In this document: positions 7,981 through 16,600 of the stretch, piece by piece | Numbering within the stretch: position 1 is the stretch's first letter | Layout: every line of letters begins with the position of its first letter | DNA from: Microvirga thermotolerans | GTDB taxonomy: Bacteria > Pseudomonadota > Alphaproteobacteria > Rhizobiales > Beijerinckiaceae | Length of the DNA: 64,000 nucleotides | Reading direction: 5' to 3' | Assembly: GCF_009363855.1 (NCBI RefSeq) | Contig: NZ_CP045423.1 | Location: 1,022,001 to 1,086,000, forward strand | The notes under the pieces: model-generated | Seen by the model: only the letters and a program-made list of their open reading frames with translations | What the model was told of the DNA's origin: nothing | Database searches by the model: none | Position numbers and translations under genes: made by a program

Positions 7981-9795
7981 ATGAACCGACAGAAGCAACG
8001 CGGGGACGCGACCCGCGACGTTTTGAGATTCACCTTCCGGCATTGGCGCCGCGAGCCGAAATACGTTTTCCTCGTCGTCGCCACGATGATGACGGCGACG
8101 CTGGCCGACGTTTTCATGCCGCTGTTCGCAGGGCGCCTCGTGGACGCCATTTCCCTGGGAGCGGGCGACCGGGAGGCCGCGCTTTCCGGCGCGCTGACCG
8201 CGTTCGTCGCCATGACAGCTCTCGGGCTTGCGATGGTGATCATGCGCCATCTGGCCTTCTACGGCATCGTCGAGCTGACGCTGCGCGTCATGTCGCGCGT
8301 CGCGCAGGACGCCTTCGCGCGGGTGCAGCGCTTCTCGACCGACTGGCATGCCAACAGCTTCGCCGGATCCGTCGTGCGCAAGATCACCCGCGGCATGTGG
8401 GCGCTGGACCTTCTGCACGACACGATCCTGCTCGCCCTTCTGCCGTCCCTCGTGGTGCTGATCGGCTCCATGATCGTGCTCGGCACGCATTGGCCGGTCA
8501 TGGGGCTCGTCATCGCCGTCGGCACGGCGGCTTACATCGCCATGACCGCGCTCCTGTCCGTTCTCTACGTCGCGCCTGCGGCGCGGCTCGCGAACGCCTG
8601 GGACACGAAGGTGGGCGGAACGCTGGCGGATGCCCTGAGCTGCAATGCGGTGGTGAAGGCCTTCGGCGCAGAGATGCGCGAGGACGCCAGGTTGAGGGGC
8701 GTGCTCGCCAAGTGGCAGAGCCGCACCCGGCGGGTGTGGCAGCGCGGCACCAACAGCGGCACGACGCAGCTCGTCGCCCTGCTCGCCATCCGCGCAGCCA
8801 TCATCGGCACGGCGCTGTGGCTCTGGTGGGAGGACCGCGCATCGCCGGGCGACCTCGCCTACGTGCTGACGACCTACTTCGTCATTCACGGCTATCTGCG
8901 GGATGTCGGCATGCACATCAACAACCTCCGCCGTTCCGTGAACGACATGGAGGAGCTGGTGTCGATCCACGGCGAGCCCGTCGGCATCGAGGACCGTCCG
9001 TCCGCGCCCGCGATCCATATCGCGCGGGGCGAGATCGCGTTCGATCATGTGAGCTTCCACTACGCAGGCCACGAGACGCCGCTCTACCGCGACCTGTCGC
9101 TCACCATCCGCGCGGGCGAGCGGGTCGGCCTCGTGGGGCCATCGGGCTCGGGCAAGACGACCCTCGTGAAGCTCGTGCAGCGGCTCTACGACGTGTCGGG
9201 CGGGCGCATCCTCATCGACGGGCAGAACATCGCCGGCGTGCAGCAGGCCTCCCTGCGGTCGCAGATCGCCATCGTGCAGCAGGAGCCGGTCCTGTTCCAC
9301 AGGACGCTTGCCGAGAACATCGCCTATGTGCGCCCCGGCGCCTCCATGGCGGAGATCGAGAGGGCCGCTCGCCTCGCCAACGCCCATGCGTTCATCGGGC
9401 GCCTGCCGAAGGGATACGGCACCCTGGTGGGCGAGCGCGGCGTCAAGCTCTCGGGCGGGGAGCGTCAGCGGGTCGCCATCGCGCGGGCCTTCCTGGCGAA
9501 CGCGCCGATCCTGATCCTCGACGAGGCGACCTCCGCGCTCGACTCGGAATCGGAGACGCTGATCCAGCAGGCGATGGAGCGGCTGATGGAAGGCCGCACT
9601 TCCATCGTGATCGCCCATCGGCTCTCCACGGTCCGGGCGCTCGACCGGATCCTCGTCTTCGACAGGGGACGGATCGTGGAGGAGGGCACCCACGCGGCCC
9701 TCTACCGGAAGAACGGGCTCTACCGGCGCCTCTGCGATCATCAGGGCCTCGAGTTCGACATCCGCCAACGTCCCCAGGGGCAGGCGGCGGAGTAG
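7981..9795 (+). CDS. ABC transporter, fused permease and ATPase (exporter type)
   Basis: A 604-residue half-transporter of the MsbA/LmrA exporter family, expected to work as a homodimer in the inner membrane. About six membrane helices occupy residues 30-310. The ATPase follows, with Walker A GPSGSGKT from residue 386, signature LSGGERQR from 490, Walker B ILILDE at 510-515 and an AHRLST switch His. The start at 7981 follows a short A/G-poor stretch and is less certain than the frame. The substrate cannot be predicted: lipids, peptides and drugs are all handled by relatives. Confidence 0.9.
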   Translation: MNRQKQRGDATRDVLRFTFRHWRREPKYVFLVVATMMTATLADVFMPLFAGRLVDAISLGAGDREAALSGALTAFVAMTALGLAMVIMRHLAFYGIVELTLRVMSRVAQDAFARVQRFSTDWHANSFAGSVVRKITRGMWALDLLHDTILLALLPSLVVLIGSMIVLGTHWPVMGLVIAVGTAAYIAMTALLSVLYVAPAARLANAWDTKVGGTLADALSCNAVVKAFGAEMREDARLRGVLAKWQSRTRRVWQRGTNSGTTQLVALLAIRAAIIGTALWLWWEDRASPGDLAYVLTTYFVIHGYLRDVGMHINNLRRSVNDMEELVSIHGEPVGIEDRPSAPAIHIARGEIAFDHVSFHYAGHETPLYRDLSLTIRAGERVGLVGPSGSGKTTLVKLVQRLYDVSGGRILIDGQNIAGVQQASLRSQIAIVQQEPVLFHRTLAENIAYVRPGASMAEIERAARLANAHAFIGRLPKGYGTLVGERGVKLSGGERQRVAIARAFLANAPILILDEATSALDSESETLIQQAMERLMEGRTSIVIAHRLSTVRALDRILVFDRGRIVEEGTHAALYRKNGLYRRLCDHQGLEFDIRQRPQGQAAE

Positions 9796-9801
9796 GCGCT
9801 C

Positions 9802-11217
9802 TCACGGAGCGCAGGCGATCGGGACGGCCCGAGGCCGGACCATGGCGACGAGATCGGCGGCGCCCAGCGCCGCCGGTTTCGCTTCGCTCGCAGAGAGCCC
9901 CGGGAAGGCTCTTGCCGCCTCCGCGGCGGGAAGAAGCGGATAAGGGGCGCTCGGCACGATCCCGGCGACCTTGCGGGGATTGGAAGGAAGCGCGCCGACG
10001 AAGCCAGCCAATGCCCCGCTCCGGTCGAAGACCGGGGCGCCGCTTGCGCCCGGCTGCAGCGGCGCGGACACCGTTCTGCCGTCCTCGACCGTCCCGGCCA
10101 TCGCGCCGAGCCGCGCCCCGTCTCCGTCGGCTCCGAAGGCGAGGACGAGGACGGACGCGCTCGCCATCTCTTGCTGGGAAACGGCGAGTGGCGCTCCCTT
10201 GTAGTCCAGATCCTGCGCCAGCTCGAGGAGGTAGGGACCGCCGCCCTTGACCTGCTGCACCCGCACGTCCCGGACCCGTGCCGCCCTGCAGCGGTCCATC
10301 GGCGCGCCGGTGAGGACCTGGCGGGGGCCGACGAGGAGGCCGGTGCCGAAGGGAGCCTGCGCGCCGGCCGCCGCGACGCCTTGCGCGACCGTCGCGGGCG
10401 CGGGCGCGGCTGCGGCGGGGGGCGGAGCCGCTGCGGGCGCCGCCGTCGGGAAGGGAACGAAGGCATTGGCGATGGCGACCACGAGGCGGTCGACCTGGGG
10501 CGCGACGGATTTGTCGTATCCGATGGAGAACGCCCTGATCCCCGAAGGCCCTGCGGCATAGCGGGAGTAGAACTTGCCCGTCGGCGTCTCGCCGGCGATC
10601 ACGAAGAAATCGGGGCGCAGCACCTTGTAGGTGACGACGCGTCCCGGCGTCTTGATGGCGAGGTTCCTCTCGTAGAGCGTGGCGAGTGTCGCGTCCGCGG
10701 GGGCGACGCGGGTGTCGAGGGTGATCCTGCCGTCCGCGCTCTGCCAGCGGCTTCCGCCGCCCGGATTGTCGCCCTGGCCGGTCAGGAGCTTGGCGGGGAC
10801 GCCGATCTGCACGCCCGTCCGGGCATCGGTGATAATTTCGAAGCCCACCGCGCTGCGGGCGTTCTTCATGCCGGCCTGAAGCGCCGCGCGGTCGGCGGGG
10901 GAAAGGACGCCTGTGGCGGGCCTGCCCGCTCTTTTCTGGAAGGCGGCGATGGCGTCGAAGGTCTGGCGTCCGAAGGTGCCGTCGGCCGAGCCGCTATAAT
11001 CGCCGCTCCAGATCAGGCCCTCCTGGATCGTGCGGCGGTCCGCCTCCGGCAGGGACTCGAACGCAGCCCGCGCCGCCTCGACGGCGGGATCCGGCGTCCG
11101 CGCGGCCGGACCGGGCGCAGGCTGGGCGAGGACGGACGTCGCTCCCCCGGAGACGCCGACGATGGCGGCCAGCGCAGCGCACAGGTGCAGGACGGGGCGC
11201 AGGCAGGCACGATTCAT
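9802..11217 (-). CDS. Secreted peptidoglycan-binding / trypsin-like protein lacking the catalytic His
   Basis: A 471-residue exported protein. A signal peptide spans about residues 1-31. A peptidoglycan-binding domain 1 lies near 60-115 (GTFGRQTFDAIAAFQ), followed by a domain of unknown role to about 250, an Ala/Pro-rich linker (about 255-285) and a C-terminal S1-like fold. The Ser motif GASGAP is present (S392), but where the fold normally reads LTxAH the sequence is LTGAPM, with P306 in place of the catalytic His. It is therefore probably not an active protease. It is divergent from the LprI-like gene. Confidence 0.75.
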   Translation of the reverse strand: MNRACLRPVLHLCAALAAIVGVSGGATSVLAQPAPGPAARTPDPAVEAARAAFESLPEADRRTIQEGLIWSGDYSGSADGTFGRQTFDAIAAFQKRAGRPATGVLSPADRAALQAGMKNARSAVGFEIITDARTGVQIGVPAKLLTGQGDNPGGGSRWQSADGRITLDTRVAPADATLATLYERNLAIKTPGRVVTYKVLRPDFFVIAGETPTGKFYSRYAAGPSGIRAFSIGYDKSVAPQVDRLVVAIANAFVPFPTAAPAAAPPPAAAAPAPATVAQGVAAAGAQAPFGTGLLVGPRQVLTGAPMDRCRAARVRDVRVQQVKGGGPYLLELAQDLDYKGAPLAVSQQEMASASVLVLAFGADGDGARLGAMAGTVEDGRTVSAPLQPGASGAPVFDRSGALAGFVGALPSNPRKVAGIVPSAPYPLLPAAEAARAFPGLSASEAKPAALGAADLVAMVRPRAVPIACAP

Positions 11218-11291
11218 CTGGCATCTCCCTCGGCATCCGGATTATTTTCGCAGAGCCCACAACCAAAGACCAGACCACGCGAACCTCCCCC

Positions 11292-11717
11292 ATGAAACTC
11301 TCGTCCGCACTCATCGCCGTCTCCTTTTCGCTTGCCGGATTCAACGCCTCGGGCGCGGCGCTCGCCCAGAGCCTTCCCGCCAACCCCTGCGAGTCGGAAA
11401 GTTCCACCTACGCCCAGAGCGCATGCCTCGACAAAGCCCTGAAGGCGGCCGACGGCGAGCTCAATGCCGTCTACAAGAAGGCGCTGGAGCTGATCGACAA
11501 GGACGACATGATGAGCGCGGAGCAGCACCGCAACTGGAAGCAGGCCCTGCAGAAGGCCCAGCGCGCCTGGGTCGCCTTCCGCGATGCCGATTGCGGCGAG
11601 CCCGTCGGCTACGAGTGGTCCCAAGGCACCGGCATGGGACCGGCGACCCTCGCCTGCCTTCTCCAGAAGACCAGGATCAGGACCGCCGAGCTGAGGCAGC
11701 GCTACCTCGAGCGGTAG
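11292..11717 (+). CDS. LprI/DUF1311 family periplasmic protein
   Basis: A small exported protein of 141 residues with a signal peptide to about residue 26 (AALAQ). The mature part has the DUF1311 pattern: paired cysteines (NPCES, SACLDKAL) and a helical core with WKQALQKAQRAWVAFRDADC. LprI of Mycobacterium tuberculosis inhibits lysozyme, but for most members no function is known. It is divergent from the peptidoglycan-binding protein, so both may act at the cell wall. Confidence 0.8.
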   Translation: MKLSSALIAVSFSLAGFNASGAALAQSLPANPCESESSTYAQSACLDKALKAADGELNAVYKKALELIDKDDMMSAEQHRNWKQALQKAQRAWVAFRDADCGEPVGYEWSQGTGMGPATLACLLQKTRIRTAELRQRYLER

Positions 11718-11749
11718 GCCGCATATTTCTTTGACACCGTCGGGACCCC

Positions 11750-13585
11750 ATGACAAACCACGGCGCGCTGACCCGTGGTCCTGCCGTGAAAACCTTCTCC
11801 CCCGCCCGCCTGCTGAACCATCCGCGCCTCCAGGTCCTGATCCGGCGCCGCGAGATCCCGTTCGTCATGCTTGCGGCGGTCGTGGGGGCGGCCTCGGGCG
11901 TCGTCGTTTCGGCGATGGGTCTCATCGCCAAGCTGCTGCACAGCCTCCTCTTCGACATTACCCTCGAAGAGAGCCTGAGCGCCATGTCCGGGCTCGAGGC
12001 CCGTCAGGTTCTGATCCCTGCCGTCGGCGGCGGGCTCGTGGGGCTCAGCGCCTGGCTGGTGTCCCGCTATCGCACGACCCACCTGGTCGACCCGATCGAG
12101 GCGAACGCCCTCCATGGCGGGCGCCTCTCCTTGAGCGACAGCATGATCGTCGGCGTCCAGACGCTGCTCTCCAACGGCTTCGGAGCCTCGGTGGGGCTGG
12201 AGGCGGGTTATACGCAGATGGGCTCCGGCATCGCCTCCTGGGCTGCACGCCGCCTGAACCTTCGCCGCAGCGACGTGCGCGTGCTCGTGGGATGCGGCGC
12301 GGCCGGCGCCATCGCCTGCGCGTTCAACGCCCCGTTCACCGGCGCGTTCTACGGGTTCGAGCTGATCATCGGCGTCTATTCCATCGCGACCGTCGCTCCC
12401 GTGATGGCCGCGACGCTCGCCGCCGTCCTGGTCGGCCACGTGCTGCAGTCGGCCCCCGCGCTCATCGACGTTCCGCCGGTGCCCGAGCTGAGGGCGGCGG
12501 ACTACTTCCCCTTTCTCATCCTCGGGGTGGTGGCGGGCGGCGTGTCGGTCGGCGTCATGCGCCTCGTGACCCTGGTCGAGCGGATCTTCGTCGCGACCGG
12601 GTGCCCGCCCATCTTCAGGCCGGCGATCGGCGGTCTCGCCGTCGGCGCCATCGGCTTCTTCGTCCCGCAGGTCCTGTCGGCCGGCCATGGAGCGCTGCAC
12701 ATCCAGCTGGAGACCGGCCTCGGCCTCGGCATGCTGGCGCTGCTGTTCGCCGCCAAGGTCGCCGCCTCGGCCATCTCGCTCGGCTCGGGCTTCCGCGGCG
12801 GCCTCTTCTTCGCGTCGCTCCTCCTGGGGGCGCTGCTCGGCAAGATCTTCGCCATCGTCGCGGGACCGATCATGCCGCTGGCCGTGGACCCGGTGGTGTC
12901 CGCCATCGTGGGAATGGCCTCGCTGGCGGTCGGCATCGTCGGCGGGCCGCTGACCATCACGTTCCTCGCCCTCGAGACCACGGGCGACCTCGCCATCAGC
13001 GGGATCGTGCTCACCGCGTCGATCATGGCAGCCATCGTGGTGCGCCAGACCTTCGGCTACTCCTTCTCCACCTGGCGCCTGCATCTGCGCGGCGAGACCA
13101 TCCGCAGCGCGCAGGATGTGGGCTGGCTGCGCAGCCTGACCGTCGGCCGCATGATGCGCCGCGACGTCAAGACCATCCAGATCCCCGCGACGCTGGCGGA
13201 GTTCCGGCGCAAGTTCCCGCTCGGGTCGGCGCAGCGCGTGGTCGCTGCGGACGAGACGGGACGCTATGCGGGCATCGTCCTCGTGCCGGAGGCCTACGCC
13301 TCCGATGCGGCCCTGGAAGCCACGGACAGCATCGCCCCGCTCCTGCGCTACCGGGACGACATGCTCGTTCCGGCCATGAACGTGAAGGAGGCGGCGAGCA
13401 TCTTCGACCAGACCCAGAGCGAGGAACTCGCCGTCGTGGACAATGCCCAGAACCGCAAGGTTCTCGGGCTCCTGACCGAGAGCCACCTCCTGCGCCGCTA
13501 CAGCGAGGAACTCGACAAGGCCCATCGCGGCGCCCTCGGCGAGGAGACCGTGAACGAGAGCGTGGGGAAAGAGCGCCGCGCCTGA
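11750..13585 (+). CDS. ClC family chloride channel/antiporter with CBS-like C-terminus
   Basis: A 611-residue integral membrane ClC protein. The pore pattern is visible: helix-F motif GLEAG with the gating glutamate at E151 (E. coli ClcA E148), a GSGFRGGLFF motif matching GxFxP, and GFEL, where the internal proton glutamate is expected. The GREGP and GxFAP motifs differ from the classical forms, as in the subfamily with cytosolic C-terminal domains. Residues from about 460 on look like paired CBS domains (RMMRRDVKTI ... DDMLVPAMNV). Whether it is a channel or a Cl-/H+ antiporter is not decided. Confidence 0.85.
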   Translation: MTNHGALTRGPAVKTFSPARLLNHPRLQVLIRRREIPFVMLAAVVGAASGVVVSAMGLIAKLLHSLLFDITLEESLSAMSGLEARQVLIPAVGGGLVGLSAWLVSRYRTTHLVDPIEANALHGGRLSLSDSMIVGVQTLLSNGFGASVGLEAGYTQMGSGIASWAARRLNLRRSDVRVLVGCGAAGAIACAFNAPFTGAFYGFELIIGVYSIATVAPVMAATLAAVLVGHVLQSAPALIDVPPVPELRAADYFPFLILGVVAGGVSVGVMRLVTLVERIFVATGCPPIFRPAIGGLAVGAIGFFVPQVLSAGHGALHIQLETGLGLGMLALLFAAKVAASAISLGSGFRGGLFFASLLLGALLGKIFAIVAGPIMPLAVDPVVSAIVGMASLAVGIVGGPLTITFLALETTGDLAISGIVLTASIMAAIVVRQTFGYSFSTWRLHLRGETIRSAQDVGWLRSLTVGRMMRRDVKTIQIPATLAEFRRKFPLGSAQRVVAADETGRYAGIVLVPEAYASDAALEATDSIAPLLRYRDDMLVPAMNVKEAASIFDQTQSEELAVVDNAQNRKVLGLLTESHLLRRYSEELDKAHRGALGEETVNESVGKERRA

Positions 13586-13677
13586 CCGGGCGCTGCGACC
13601 GACGAGGGCGGGATGCGCTTGGTTCCACCCGGCGGCGATGCTAGGCTCGAAGCCTTCATGAGGGCAGGGGGAATCCG

Positions 13678-16600
13678 ATGATCCGTCGATGGGTGCACAC
13701 GGCCGTTCTCGCCGCCGGCATCATGGCCGGTGCGCTCGCGGCGGCTCCCCTGTCCGCCCAGGGCCAGGGGCAGCAGGCGCCGAAGTCCTTCGCCAGCGAT
13801 GAACTGGCGAGCCAGGCCGTGCGGCTGGAGCAGGCGCTCAGGAAGGAGAGCGCCGGGTACTCGGCCGAGAGGAATGCGGCCACCCTGCGCCGCAGCGGCG
13901 AGGCGATGCTGGGGCGCGGCCTCGCCAACCAGGCCCTGAATGCCTTCGCCGCCGCAATCGCCGCCGAGCCCGGGAATGCCGCCAACTGGGCCGGCTATGC
14001 CCGGGCGGCGCTTGCGGTGAATCCCGGTGACGACTGGGAGGAGCGGGAGAAGCTGCAGAACCGCCGGCTCGCGGCGGCCTACGCAGCCTACCAGCGGGCG
14101 ACGAACCCGTCCGACGAGGCCGCCGCGCTCGCCCTTCTCGGACGCGCCTACGCGGCGCAGGAATTCTGGCGCCCGGCGCTCAACGCCTATGCGGCGAGCC
14201 TCAAGCTGAAGGACGATCCGGCCGTTCGCGCCGTCTACGAGCCGCTCCGCGAGGAGCACGGGTTCCGCGTCCTGGACTTCAAGGTGGATTCCGATTCCGC
14301 TTCGCCGCGGGTCTGCTTCCGGTTCTCGGATCCTCTGGCCGCGGGCAAGACCGACTTCGCTCCCTTCGTCGCCGTCTCCGGCAATGCGAACGCCGCCGTT
14401 TCCGCCGAGGGGGAGCAGTTGTGCGTCGACGGACTCAGGCACAGCGAGCGCTATGCCATCGTGCTGCGGCAGGGGCTGCCGTCCTCCGTCGGCGAGAACC
14501 TCCTGGCTTCCGCCGACTACGAGATCTACGTGCGCGACCGCTCGCCCCAGGCGCGGTTCACCGGCCGCAACTACGTGCTGCCGAGCACGGGCCAGGAGGG
14601 CATTCCCGTCGTTTCCGTGAACACCCGCAAGGTGGACGTGGAGGTCTACCGCATCGGCGACCGCAGCCTGCTGCCGACGGTCCGCTCCTACGACTTCCTC
14701 GGTCAGCTCAGCCGCTATTCGGCCGCCGAGATCGGCCGCGAGAAGGGCGTGAGGATCTGGAGCGGGACCCTCGACACCGCATCCGACCTCAACCGCGACG
14801 TGATCACCGCCTTCCCGGTCATGGATGCGGTCGGGCGGCTGGAGCCGGGCATCTACGTGATGACGGCCAAGCCCAACGACGGCGGTCCGCCGAACGGCCC
14901 GGGCGACGAGGATTACGGCAGCATCGCCACCCAATGGTTCGTGGTCTCCGATCTCGGCCTGACGGCCTTCACCGGAAAGGGCGGCGTTCAGGTCTTCGTG
15001 CGCTCCCTCGCGAGCGCCGAACCGCGCGCCGACGTGGAGATCCGGCTGATCGCCCGCAACAACGAGGTCCTCGCCGCGAAGAAGACCGATGCGACGGGCG
15101 TCGCCCAGTTCGATCCGGGTCTCGCCCGCGGCGAGGGCGGCCTCGCGCCCGGCCTCGTGGTCGCGACGGTCGGCGACGACTACGGATTCCTCGACCTCGG
15201 TTCCGCCGCCTTCGACCTGAGCGACCGGGGCGTCAAGGGCCGGGTCGTGCCGGGCTCGCTCGATGCGTATCTCTACACGGAGCGCGGCGTCTACCGCACC
15301 GGAGAGACCGTGGCCCTCGCCGCGCTCCTGCGCGACGTGAAGGGTGCGGCGGTGCCGAACGTTCCGCTCACCCTCGTGGTCCGGCGCCCGGACGGCGTCG
15401 AGTATCGCCGCGCCCAGGTGGAGGACCAGGGCCTCGGCGGGCGGGCCCTGTCCATTCCGATCCTCCCAGGCTCCCTGCGGGGCACGTGGCGGATCGCCGC
15501 CTATACGGATCCGAAAGGGCCTTCCGTCGGCGAGACGAGCTTCCTGGTCGAGGACTACGTGCCCGAGCGGCTGGAGGTGAACCTCTCTCCCAAGGTCGAC
15601 GCTCTCGTTCCGGGCCAGCCTGCGCCCATCGACCTGTCGGCCCGCTATCTGTACGGGGCGCCGGGCGCGGATCTCGCGGTGACCGGCGAGGTGGCCGTCG
15701 CCGCCGCGGCTGGGAGCGGCGTGAAGGGGCTCGAGGGATTTGCCGTCGGCCTCGACGACGAGGCCGTCGAGGCCTCGACCGTCGAGATCGAGCAGGCGGC
15801 GACGACCGATGCCCAGGGGCGTGCGAGCCTCCGGATTCCCGTGCAGGGCGTGGCCGCGCCGCGACCGCTCGAAGCCCGCATCACCCTGCGCGTGGCCGAA
15901 CCGGGCGGCCGCGCGGTGGAGCGCAGCGTGACGCTCCCGATCCTGCCCAAGGGGCCGGTGGTCGGCGTGCGCAAGAACTTCACCGGCCAGCTCGGCGAAG
16001 GCGCCAGCGCGACCTTCGACGTCGTTCTCGCCGATCCCGCGGGCAAGCGCCTCGCCGGGCAGGCGACCTGGAGCCTCTACAGGATCGAGCGGCGCTACCA
16101 ATGGTACAATTCCGACGGACGCTGGAGCTACGAGCCGGTCAGGAACACGCGGCGCGTCGCCGACGGGCGCATCGACGTGAAGGTCGACGCGGCTTCACGC
16201 ATCTCTGCGCCCGTGGAATGGGGAACCTACCGTCTCGACGTGAGCGCTCCCGGCCTCGGCGAGACGGCTCAGACCAGCCTGTCCTTCACGGTCGGATGGT
16301 CGGGCGACCAGATGGCGGATACGCCCGACCTTCTCGACATGACCCTCGACCGGGCGAGCTACCGGGCGGGCGACACCATGAAGGTGCGGCTCAACCCCCG
16401 CTTCGCGGGCAAGGCGACCCTCGCCGTGGTGAGCGACCGCGTGCACGACATCCGCGTAGTGGACGTGGCGGCCGCCGGCACGGACGTGAGCCTGCCCGTC
16501 AGGGCCGAGTGGGGGCCGGGAGCCTATCTCGTCGTCATGGCGCATCGTCCGCTCGACAAGGCGGCGCGGCGGATGCCGGGGCGCTCCCTGGGAACGGCCT

